Positions 56,288 to 64,000 of a DNA stretch of 64,000 bases are shown one piece after another. Source of the DNA: Janthinobacterium agaricidamnosum. Lineage in GTDB: Bacteria > Pseudomonadota > Gammaproteobacteria > Burkholderiales > Burkholderiaceae_D. Location of the stretch: NCBI RefSeq assembly GCF_003667705.1, contig NZ_CP033019.1, forward strand, positions 5,766,001 to 5,830,000, written 5' to 3'. The first letter of the stretch is position 1. Every line of letters begins with the position of its first letter. Made by a program: the position numbers and the translations under genes. Under the pieces are notes generated by a model. That model made no database searches and had not been told where the DNA came from. It was given only the letters and a program-made list of their open reading frames with translations.

Positions 56288-59041
56288 TTACATGAACTTG
56301 TACTTCAGCTGGAACGACAGCGAGCGGCCGCGCGGGTCGGCCACGCGCGGATCCCAGCCGGCGCCCACCACTTCATCCACGTTGTGCGCGGTGAATGGGG
56401 GATCGCGGTCGAACAAGTTCTGGATGCCCACGGTGATGGTGGTATTTTTGAAGCCCGTGTACGTGCCCGACAGGTTATACGTGGTGTAGCTGGAGACGTC
56501 CGGCTTGAAGCCCGGCGGCGGCGACCCCTTGCCGCCATTCGGCAGCTGGTCCTTGTAGCCCGACGAAAAACTCTGCACCAGCAAGCCGCTCCAGTCGCCG
56601 CGCGACACGCCAAAGCTGGCGTTATGTTTCCAGCGCAAGTACAGATCGCGCGTATAGAACTTGCCGACCAGCTCCTGGTATTCCTGGCCTTGATATTCCG
56701 CAAACTTGAAGCTGTCCATATACGTGCCGTCCAGGGTCGCCGTCCATTTCGCGTCCCGGATCTTGCCTTCGCCGCGCAAGCCCACGTCGAGGCCGCGCAC
56801 GCGGCTGCCTGCCGCATTGATCCAGCCCGCCTGCACGTATTCGATGGTGCCGTCCGGATTGCGGTGGATGTACTGGTTCAGCGCCTGGTAGTTGGCCAGC
56901 ACGATTTGCGGCGTGCGGTTCAGGATGCGATCCTTGGTATTGATGGCCCAGTAGTCGAACGAGGCCGAATAGCCCTTGAACGGTTCGATGACAAAACCGA
57001 CGCTGCCCTGCTTCGACGTTTCCGGCTTCAAATTCGTGTTGCCGCCCGTCTTGTAGTCGAGACGGTCGATGGCGCAATACTCGGGCACGCCCGGATGCTT
57101 GGCGCAGCCTTCCTGGTCGACCACGCCGTTCGGCAATTCCTGGCTCAGCGAACCGGAATACAGCTGCTGGAAGCTTGGTGCGAGGAAACCCTTGCTGGCC
57201 GAACCGCGGAACAGCAGGAAGTCGGCCGGCTGGTAGCGGAAGGCCACCTTCGGATTCGTCGTCGCGCCCACCAGGCTGTAATCGTCGCGACGGATGGCCA
57301 GTTGCATTTCCAGGTCTTTCATGACCGGCACCAGCAGCTCCGCATACACGGCCTTGACGGTACGGCTGGCATCTTTCAATGCGGCATTGCCTGGCGACAG
57401 CAAAATCTGCGTGGCGTCGACGTCTTGCGCGAAACTGTAACCTTCGCGGCGCAAGTCAAAGCCGGCCGCCATGGCCAGCGCACCGGCCGGCAGCTGGAAC
57501 AGTTCGCCCGAAACGGAACCGTCGATCTGCGTCAGGGTCGTCTTGCCGTGCTGGAAGTCGCCACGGAACTTGGTCGATTCGATCAATTGCTTGGCCGCTT
57601 CCGTCTGGCTCTGGCCGGCGCCTACCCACGGATTGATGATGCCCGTCGCCAGGGCTGCGTACAGTTTGTCCGTGTAGGAATAGCCATCCGTCAGCTTGGT
57701 CTTGGTGCTGCTTTCGGCGCGCGAAATGCCGGCCTTGTAATCCCACTTGCCAAAGTTACCTTCAAAGCCCACCAGCACGCGGGCATTGTCGGTGGTGTTT
57801 TCCTGCGTGCGGTTGCCCACGTCATTGGCGCGCCATTTGTAGGAAATCGGCTTGGTCTTGTCGAAGGACGGGATGTAAGCCGACAGATCCTGGTAGTAAG
57901 CACCGCCGACCGGATACAGATTCTTGTTGGCGACGGTCGCCTGCACCTGCATCGGCGTCAGGATGGCCGTGGCCTTGGTGCGCGAACCGAGCACTTCGAC
58001 AAACATGCGGTGGTCGGGCGCCAGCTGGAAGGTGCCGCGCGACAGCAGATTGGCCCGTTCGACGGGGAATTGCAGCACATAGTCGGCGCCATAGTCGTAG
58101 GCGCACGAATACCTGGTGCGCAGCGGCGAGGTCACGTCTTTCCACAGTTCCGTCTGGTATTGCGACATGCCGGCGATGGTGTCGCACTTGCCCTGGAAGC
58201 TCAGCGGATTGGCTTGCAGGTATTTATTCGGGTCGCCCGGCAGTTGAAACGACGTGCCCAGCGCCGTCCCGGCCCCCCCCATCTGGTTGGCAAACGGCGT
58301 GCCCGTGGTATCGGGCGACAGGCCGCGTTCCGGCTGGAAACCGTTGACGAAGGAGCGGTCGCGGCCATTGAGCTGTTGCGCTTTATCAACTGTCAGGCTG
58401 GCCATGATGTTGTAGCGGTCCGACTCCAGCGATCCCGTGCCGGCCAGGAGCGAGGCGCGGCGCGTGGCGCCGCCGCCTGCCTGCGTGTCGTTGGTGGAGA
58501 CGGACGCTTCCACGCCGCTGTAATTGGTTTTCAGAATGAAATTGATCACGCCGCCGATGGCATCCGTGCCGTAGATGGCCGAGGCGCCATCCTTGAGAAT
58601 TTCCACACGAGAAATTGCGCCCAGCGGGATCGAGTTCAGGTCGACCGACTTGCCGCTGGCGCCGTGCGTGGCGATGCGGCGGCCGTTCAACAGCACCAGG
58701 GTGCTCGACGGTCCCAGGCCGCGCAGCGAGGCGAACGAAGCGCCGCCGCTGACCCTGTCCGCATCGGCGCCAAACACGTTATTGCCCGACGTCATGTTAT
58801 CGGCGCCCGTGCCGTTGGCTGACAGGGTGCGCACCAGTTGCTCGGTCGTCGTGATGCCCTGTTTTTCGATCTGGTCAAAGCTGATGACTTGCACCGGCAG
58901 CGCGCCTTCCTTGGCCACGCGCTTGATGCTGCTGCCCGTCACTTCGACCCGTTGCATCGCTGGCGCCGCCGCTTCCTGTGCCATCACCGGCCCCACCACC
59001 CCCATCAATGCCACCAACTGCGCTAGTTTCTTCAATTTCAC
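56288..59041 (-). CDS. TonB-dependent outer-membrane receptor
   Basis: A 917-residue receptor with a signal peptide ('LKKLAQLVALMGVVGPVMAQ') and a TonB-box-like 'MQRVEVTGS'. The plug domain reads 'VISFDQIEKQGITTTEQLVRTL', 'SLRGLGPSSTLVLLNGRRIATHG' and 'VEILKDGASAIYGTDAIGGVINFILK'. A 22-strand-type barrel ends 'RSLSFQLKYKF'. It starts at GTG 59041, seven bases after a perfect AAGGAG; an upstream TTG frame is not needed. The style resembles oligopeptide or complex-substrate receptors, and the substrate is unknown. A peptide-type solute-binding protein gene precedes it on the same strand. Confidence 0.93.
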   Translation of the reverse strand: MKLKKLAQLVALMGVVGPVMAQEAAAPAMQRVEVTGSSIKRVAKEGALPVQVISFDQIEKQGITTTEQLVRTLSANGTGADNMTSGNNVFGADADRVSGGASFASLRGLGPSSTLVLLNGRRIATHGASGKSVDLNSIPLGAISRVEILKDGASAIYGTDAIGGVINFILKTNYSGVEASVSTNDTQAGGGATRRASLLAGTGSLESDRYNIMASLTVDKAQQLNGRDRSFVNGFQPERGLSPDTTGTPFANQMGGAGTALGTSFQLPGDPNKYLQANPLSFQGKCDTIAGMSQYQTELWKDVTSPLRTRYSCAYDYGADYVLQFPVERANLLSRGTFQLAPDHRMFVEVLGSRTKATAILTPMQVQATVANKNLYPVGGAYYQDLSAYIPSFDKTKPISYKWRANDVGNRTQENTTDNARVLVGFEGNFGKWDYKAGISRAESSTKTKLTDGYSYTDKLYAALATGIINPWVGAGQSQTEAAKQLIESTKFRGDFQHGKTTLTQIDGSVSGELFQLPAGALAMAAGFDLRREGYSFAQDVDATQILLSPGNAALKDASRTVKAVYAELLVPVMKDLEMQLAIRRDDYSLVGATTNPKVAFRYQPADFLLFRGSASKGFLAPSFQQLYSGSLSQELPNGVVDQEGCAKHPGVPEYCAIDRLDYKTGGNTNLKPETSKQGSVGFVIEPFKGYSASFDYWAINTKDRILNRTPQIVLANYQALNQYIHRNPDGTIEYVQAGWINAAGSRVRGLDVGLRGEGKIRDAKWTATLDGTYMDSFKFAEYQGQEYQELVGKFYTRDLYLRWKHNASFGVSRGDWSGLLVQSFSSGYKDQLPNGGKGSPPPGFKPDVSSYTTYNLSGTYTGFKNTTITVGIQNLFDRDPPFTAHNVDEVVGAGWDPRVADPRGRSLSFQLKYKFM

Positions 59042-59258
59042 TGGTCTCTCCTTGTTGGGCAATCGAAACTTGAGTTCTCAAGTCCAGGCTGTTTTGTAAG
59101 GTCGCGGCGTCTGTCTCGCGGTACATTTTTTTATGACGCCAGCGCTTTACTTTATTTTTTTTCATTTTCAGAGTAGCGCGATGCGTCCGGGCCCAGCCAA
59201 TGAAAAATGCTTTCCTAACCATAACTTTTTGGAATGAATGCCCTTTTCAGCGACGTGG

Positions 59259-61064
59259 TCACTTGCCTGCGGGGCTACCCTTGGTTTTGTCCACGTCCAG
59301 ATAGCGCCAGGACGTGAATTCCACGGGGTGGCGCCTGTAGTTTTTTAGCCACGGTTGCTGCAGGTCGGCAGAGATGGGATGCGTCAGCAGCACCCACGGT
59401 GTGTAAGCGTGGATCAGCTGAAACAGGTCGAAGTACAGACTGCGTCGGCGCGGCGTATCGGATAGCAGGCGCGCCTCCTCATAGCGTTTATTGTAATCGG
59501 GCAAGTTGAAGCGGGCATAGTTGGCGCGGCCAACGTTGCCGCCATACAACAATTGCATAAAGTTATCGCCATCGGGGAAGTCGGCGATCCAATTGGTCTC
59601 GAACATCTGCACCTTGCCCAGGCGCGACGCCTTGATGATTTCCGTCTTCTTGTCGCTTTTAAACTCCACGCGCAGGCCGATGGCGTTCAGGTTGCGCCGC
59701 CACAATTCATCGCGCAACCGGCCCACCGTGCTCGGCTCCGTGTGCATGGTCAGGATCAGGGGCGTGCCGTCGGGCTGCGTGCGGAAACCGTCGGCGCCCG
59801 CCTTGTAGCCGAAGCGCTCCAGCAGGGCGCGCGCCAGCGCCGGATCGTAGCCGACGGGGCTGCGGTAATCCTTGTCGTAACCGAGCACGTTGGGCGGCAG
59901 CGGCGACTGCGCCGGCAAGGCCAGCCCCTTTTTCAGCAGCGCGATGTCTTCGCGGCTGTTGTAGCTGAGGGCGATGGCGCGCCGCAGGGCCAGCTTGTCC
60001 TTGCTCATGCCGCCCAGCACGGGATCGTCCATATTCATCCACATGTAATACGTCTGCAGCACGGGAAAGCGCGTCAGCTGCAAGCCCTTGGCGGCCAACG
60101 CCGGTTTCAGCGCGCCGTTTTCCAGCACCATGTCCGTCATCGATTCCGGCACTTGTTCCAGGTAATCGAATTCGCCTTTCAGAAAGCCCAGCATGCGCGA
60201 TTGATATTCCTCGACGATGCGCACCTCGATGCGTTCGACCAGCGGTAATTGCCTGCCTTCCAGCGCCGTGGCGATGGCGCGCGCGTCGGCCGGCAAGGCG
60301 GCCAGCGCCTTGGTTTCCGTATGGAACACGGTGGGGCGGAAAGTCGGGTTGGCTTGGAGCACGATCTTGTCGCTGCGCTTCCATTCCTTCACCAGGAACG
60401 GTCCCGTGCCCACGGGATGGTTGCCGATCTGCCCTGCCGCCGGGTACGCTTCAGCCACTTCGCGCGCCACCACGGCGGTCGCCGGCATGGCCAGGTAGAA
60501 CAGGAAATTCGGATCGATGGCGTTGAGGCGGATGCGCAAGGTGTATTTGTCCAGCGCCTGCAAACCGGCGATCGGCGTGTCGTAGCTGAATTTGGCTTTC
60601 AGGGCCGCGTCGCCGACTAGCTTGTCTTCCAGCAAGAACAGCCACGGCGACTTCAGGCTGGGGTCATACAGCCGCGTCAGGCTGTACACATAATCCTGCG
60701 CCGTCACTTCGCGCGGCTGGCCCTTGAAAGCGGGATCGGGGGTGAAGAAAATACCCGGCTGCAAGTGAAAGGTATACATGCGGCCGCCGTCTTCCACGGT
60801 CGGCAAGCCGCGCGCCGTATTGCCCTGCAGCTGTACCGGGCGCGCCAGGTAGTCGTAGCGCAGCAAGGGGTCAAAAATGTTTTCCATCAAATTCAGGCTG
60901 GCCAGGTCCGAGGCCACGGCCGGGTCCAGGCCCGTCTCGCTGGTGCTTAAAAATAAGTGCAGGGTCTTGTTCGCGCGGGCATCGGTGGCGGCCTCGGCGG
61001 GCGCGGTAAACAGCGTCAACAGGGCCAGGCCGGCGGCGCAGGCGGTTTTGCGTAAAAACATCAT
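59259..61064 (-). CDS. Extracellular solute-binding protein, peptide (SBP family 5) type
   Basis: A 601-residue periplasmic protein with a signal peptide ('MMFLRKTACAAGLALLTLFTAPAEA') and the family-5 layout: 'SETGLDPAVASDLASLNLMENIFDPLLRYD', 'YTFHLQPGIFFTPDPAFKGQPREVTAQDYVYSLTRLYDP', 'GNHPVGTGPFLVKEWKRSDKIVLQANPTF', 'RRAIALSYNS', 'ADFPDGDNFMQLLYGGNVGRANYARFNLPDYNKRYEEA'. It probably binds oligopeptides. No ABC permease or ATPase gene is nearby. It lies upstream of the TonB-dependent receptor with a 217-bp gap, so the two may handle the same substrate. ATG 61064 is preferred; a longer frame upstream is not supported. Confidence 0.9.
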   Translation of the reverse strand: MMFLRKTACAAGLALLTLFTAPAEAATDARANKTLHLFLSTSETGLDPAVASDLASLNLMENIFDPLLRYDYLARPVQLQGNTARGLPTVEDGGRMYTFHLQPGIFFTPDPAFKGQPREVTAQDYVYSLTRLYDPSLKSPWLFLLEDKLVGDAALKAKFSYDTPIAGLQALDKYTLRIRLNAIDPNFLFYLAMPATAVVAREVAEAYPAAGQIGNHPVGTGPFLVKEWKRSDKIVLQANPTFRPTVFHTETKALAALPADARAIATALEGRQLPLVERIEVRIVEEYQSRMLGFLKGEFDYLEQVPESMTDMVLENGALKPALAAKGLQLTRFPVLQTYYMWMNMDDPVLGGMSKDKLALRRAIALSYNSREDIALLKKGLALPAQSPLPPNVLGYDKDYRSPVGYDPALARALLERFGYKAGADGFRTQPDGTPLILTMHTEPSTVGRLRDELWRRNLNAIGLRVEFKSDKKTEIIKASRLGKVQMFETNWIADFPDGDNFMQLLYGGNVGRANYARFNLPDYNKRYEEARLLSDTPRRRSLYFDLFQLIHAYTPWVLLTHPISADLQQPWLKNYRRHPVEFTSWRYLDVDKTKGSPAGK

Positions 61065-61280
61065 CAGTGATCCAGTGCAGACAAGGGTAACGAACAGCGA
61101 TAAGCGACAGACATCCCCCACACTACGCGGGCAAGCTACGGGGCGCCAATGAAAACAGGCTGCCAGCTTATAACTTTTTGGCATGCGATTGCTGCATTCT
61201 TTCATCAACTCGTATCGGGCTGCCTCTATACTTTGCTTGCAGCACCTTTTCACCTCCCCGAAATACAGAACTGATCGCAT

Positions 61281-62519
61281 ATGGCACTTAATTACATCTG
61301 GTCCGGCTTTTTCCTCGTTGGCTTCCTGGCCGCAGTGCTGCAGTGGCTGTTTCTCGGCGATACCGATATCTTCAAGCGCATCATCGACGGCACGTTCGAA
61401 ACGGCGCGCATGGGCGTGATGGATATCGCCCTGCCGCTGGCGGGCGTGATGACCTTGTGGCTCGGCATCATGAACATCGGTGAAAAGGCGGGCATCGTCG
61501 GCTGGCTGGCAAAAGTCATCGCGCCGTTCTTTTCGCGCATCTTCCCGGAAATTCCGAAAGACCATCCGGCCACGGGCCACATGGTGATGAATTTCTCGGC
61601 CAACCTGCTGGGCCTGGACAATGCGGCCACGCCGTTCGGTTTAAAGGCCATGGAAAGCCTGCAAACCTTGAACCCGAACAAGGAAGAGGCGACGAATGCG
61701 CAAATCATGTTTTTGGTGCTGCACACCTCGGGCCTGACCCTGATTCCGCTGGCCATCATGGCGCAGCGCTCGATCCTCGGCGCGGCCGATCCGTCCGACA
61801 TCTTTATCCCGTGCATGATCGCCACCTATGTCGCCACCATGGTCGGTATCATCACGGTATCCATCAAGCAGCGCATCAACTTGCTCAACAGGGTTGTGCT
61901 GGGCTGGATGGGCGGCATGACGAGCGCCATCGTCGCCATGATCTGGTATTTCACGCAGTACCTGACGAAGCAGGAAATCGAGCTGGTCTCGAAAGTGGTC
62001 AGCAACCTGGTGTTGATCAGCGTCATTGCCATCTTCATCATCGGCGCCCTGCGCAAGAAGGTGAACGTGTATGACGCCTTCATCGAAGGGGCGAAAGGCG
62101 GCATCCAGACCTCGATCACCGTGATTCCCTATCTGGTCGGCATGCTGGTGGCCATCAGCGTCATCCGCAACGCGGGCGTGTTCAATTTCCTGATGAGCGG
62201 CATGAACTGGTTTTTCGCCAACCTGGGCATCAATACGGACTTCGTGCCCGCCCTGCCGACGGCCATGATGAAGCCGCTCAGCGGTTCCGGCTCGAAAGCC
62301 ATGATGATCGACGCCATGAATACCTACGGCGTCGACTCGTTTGTCGGCCGCCTGGCCTGCGTCTTCCAGGGCTCGGCCGACACCACCTTCTATATCGTGG
62401 CCCTGTACTTCGGCTCGGTGGGCATCCGCAAGACGCGCTATGCCATTACGGCCGGCCTGATCGCCGATCTGGCTGGCGTGGTCACGGCTGTCTTCGTCGC
62501 CTACGTCTTTTTCCATTAA
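61281..62519 (+). CDS. SpmA/SpmB-like nucleoside-recognition membrane protein
   Basis: A 412-residue membrane protein joining two gate-like halves. The N-terminal SpmA-like part has 'GLDNAATPFGLKAMESLQTLNP' and 'TSGLTLIPLAIMAQRS'. The C-terminal SpmB-like part has 'IPYLVGMLVAISVIRNAGVF', 'LPTAMMKPLSGSGSKAMMIDAM' and 'ADTTFYIVALYFGSVGI'. In spore formers these are two proteins; fused versions occur in non-sporulating proteobacteria. Function is unsettled, perhaps transport. The gene is divergent from the solute-binding protein and is followed after 8 bp by the carboxypeptidase gene. Confidence 0.9.
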   Translation: MALNYIWSGFFLVGFLAAVLQWLFLGDTDIFKRIIDGTFETARMGVMDIALPLAGVMTLWLGIMNIGEKAGIVGWLAKVIAPFFSRIFPEIPKDHPATGHMVMNFSANLLGLDNAATPFGLKAMESLQTLNPNKEEATNAQIMFLVLHTSGLTLIPLAIMAQRSILGAADPSDIFIPCMIATYVATMVGIITVSIKQRINLLNRVVLGWMGGMTSAIVAMIWYFTQYLTKQEIELVSKVVSNLVLISVIAIFIIGALRKKVNVYDAFIEGAKGGIQTSITVIPYLVGMLVAISVIRNAGVFNFLMSGMNWFFANLGINTDFVPALPTAMMKPLSGSGSKAMMIDAMNTYGVDSFVGRLACVFQGSADTTFYIVALYFGSVGIRKTRYAITAGLIADLAGVVTAVFVAYVFFH

Positions 62520-62527
62520 GGAGCGCC

Positions 62528-64000
62528 ATGTTTCGTCCCATCCTCATCGCCGCCTTGCTGGCTGGCATCGGCTTGTCGAATGCCCAGGCGCAATTGCCCG
62601 AATCCGTCAGCCTGCTATTGCGCAGCGCGAATATCCCCGAAGACGCCATGGGCGCCATCGTCTTGCGCGGCAACACCACCGTGCTGTCGCATGGGGCCGA
62701 GCGCAGCATGCAGCCCGCATCCACCATGAAGCTGGTGACGACGGCCGTGGGCCTGGAACAGCTGGGCCCCATCTTCCGCGGCCGCACGGAGCTGCGCACC
62801 AGCGCCGACGTCATCAATGGCGTGCTGAAGGGCGACCTGATCCTGCGCGGCGGCGCCGACACGGATTTCAACGCGGACGTGCTGGCGCACATGCTGCAAA
62901 CCCTGCGCAACCAGGGCATCGTGAAAATCAAGGGCGACCTGATCCTGGACCGCCAGCTGTTCCAGCCGGCCCGGCCCGACATCGGCGCGCCGCCGTTCGA
63001 CGAGTCGGCCGAGTTCCGCTACAACGTCATCCCCGATGCGTTATTGCTGAACACCAATTTGCTCGATATCAACATGAACTCGACGGACCGGCAATTGAGC
63101 ATCCTCATGCAGCCACCGCTCGAGAACGTCAGCATTACCAGCGACATGAAACTGATCAAAGGCAGTTGCGCCAGGTGGGAAGATGGCTGGCGTCCGCCAG
63201 AATACCGGCGCGATGCGGGCGGCAAGCTGCAAGTAATCTTGCACGGTACTTTCCCGCAAAACTGCAGCAAGGCCACCAGCATCAATGTGCTTGATCGCAA
63301 CGATTATGCGGACCGGCTGTTCCGCGCCACCTGGAAACGCCTGGGCGGCACGATCACGGGCACGGTGCGCGAAGCGCCGTTGACAGGCTTACCGCCGACG
63401 GCCGAACCGGTCGGCACGCGCATGCTGGCCGACCACGTAGCGCGCGCCTTGCCCGAAGTCTTGCGCGATATAAACAAGACCTCCGACAACACCCTGGCCC
63501 GCACCCTGTTCCTGAGTCTGGGCAGCCTGCAAAGCGATGGCTGGCTGGGCAGCCGCCCCGTCGCCATGGCGGCGCCGGAAGACACGGCCACGCGCGCGCG
63601 GCAAGTGATCCAGGAATGGTTCCAGCGGCACCATATCGACACCCAGGGCATGCTGGTCGACAACGGTTCCGGCTTGTCGCGCACGGGACGCATTGCGCCA
63701 GCGCAAATGGCCGGCGTGCTGCAGGCGATGCAGCAAAGCCCGTGGGCGCCCGAGTTCCAATCCAGCCTGCCCATCGTGGCGCTGGACGGCACCATGCGCA
63801 AGCGCCTGCTGAACAGCCCGGCCGCCGCGCGGGCCCGCATCAAGACGGGGACATTAAAGAATGTGGTGGCCATCGCCGGCTACGTGCCCGATGCGAATAA
63901 TCAACAGTGCGTGGTGGTCGCCATGATCAATAGCGACTTGGTGGGCAATGGCAATGGCCGCGCCGCCGTCGATGCGCTGATCGAGTGGGTGGCCAGGAGC
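62528..64000 (+). CDS. dacB: D-alanyl-D-alanine carboxypeptidase/endopeptidase (PBP4 type), C-terminus cut
   Basis: 491 codons are visible, running off the right edge. It has a signal peptide (MFRPILIAALLAGIGLSNAQA). The three penicillin-binding motifs are SXXK with Ser65 and Lys68 ('QPASTMKLVTT'), SXN ('NKTSDNTLARTL') and KTG ('RIKTGTLKNVVAIAGYV'). This is a class-C low-molecular-weight PBP (peptidase S13) that trims or cleaves murein peptides in the periplasm. AAGGAG lies five bases before the ATG, 8 bp after the SpmA/SpmB-like gene, so they are likely co-transcribed. Confidence 0.95.
   Translation, partial: MFRPILIAALLAGIGLSNAQAQLPESVSLLLRSANIPEDAMGAIVLRGNTTVLSHGAERSMQPASTMKLVTTAVGLEQLGPIFRGRTELRTSADVINGVLKGDLILRGGADTDFNADVLAHMLQTLRNQGIVKIKGDLILDRQLFQPARPDIGAPPFDESAEFRYNVIPDALLLNTNLLDINMNSTDRQLSILMQPPLENVSITSDMKLIKGSCARWEDGWRPPEYRRDAGGKLQVILHGTFPQNCSKATSINVLDRNDYADRLFRATWKRLGGTITGTVREAPLTGLPPTAEPVGTRMLADHVARALPEVLRDINKTSDNTLARTLFLSLGSLQSDGWLGSRPVAMAAPEDTATRARQVIQEWFQRHHIDTQGMLVDNGSGLSRTGRIAPAQMAGVLQAMQQSPWAPEFQSSLPIVALDGTMRKRLLNSPAAARARIKTGTLKNVVAIAGYVPDANNQQCVVVAMINSDLVGNGNGRAAVDALIEWVARS

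Overview
The window is high-GC, densely coded DNA from a betaproteobacterium of the Oxalobacteraceae (Janthinobacterium/Massilia/Duganella type). This is inferred from protein character and gene order: mlaFED-mlaA-mlaCB, gltBD, LiuR with isovaleryl-CoA dehydrogenase, and monothiol glutaredoxin next to ubiX. It is chromosomal, with housekeeping blocks around one large accessory locus. I saw no rRNA, tRNA, CRISPR or complete insertion sequence.

Layout. 1-4031 (minus): lipid-transport operon mlaF-E-D-A-C-B, cut at the left edge. 4211-10522 (minus): glutamate synthase gltB-gltD with promoter and terminator. 10597-11538: a single-copy REP-associated tyrosine transposase gene flanked by short REP-like repeats. 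11557-16835 (minus): SNF2 helicase, PAS histidine kinase, OmpR-type regulator and a 48-residue protein. 16989-40957 (minus): a 24-kb surface-secretion locus. 41045-45337 (plus): a small secreted protein, tex, a GNAT, grxD and ubiX. 45387-46920: a lower-GC island with a nested inverted-repeat element, an orphan ORF and a CI-like repressor with its own operator. 46922-53718 (plus): LiuR regulon with isovaleryl-CoA dehydrogenase, aceK, thiolase, SDR and acyl-CoA dehydrogenase. 53735-54115: a REP-like pair and a candidate small RNA with promoter and terminator. 54141-61064 (minus): YihY/BrkB protein, LD-carboxypeptidase, TonB-dependent receptor, peptide-type solute-binding protein. 61281-64000 (plus): SpmA/SpmB-like membrane protein and a D-Ala-D-Ala carboxypeptidase cut at the right edge.

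The most interesting region is 16989-40957. A three-gene signalling operon (STN/TonB_C fusion, ECF sigma factor, FecR-like anti-sigma) is followed by a 4545-residue filamentous-haemagglutinin-type TpsA. Then come its TpsB transporter, an unusual DUF2341-LamG-ExbB fusion, ExbD, TonB, a putative porin, a periplasmic coiled-coil protein and a YbjN-domain protein, closed by a strong terminator. This architecture resembles the Pseudomonas aeruginosa PUMA3 (VreA-VreI-VreR) and PdtA/PdtB system, which responds to phosphate starvation. In agreement, a near-perfect Pho box with a well-placed -10 lies in front of the signalling operon. A 29-bp element (23/29 identical) precedes both tpsA and tpsB. The reading is a phosphate-responsive, cell-surface-signalled two-partner secretion system carrying its own proton-motive TonB-ExbB-ExbD complex.

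Limits: family names come from reading motifs, not database searches. Promoters, operators and the small RNA are predictions from sequence. Start codons were adjusted where a ribosome-binding site favoured another position, and alternatives are noted.
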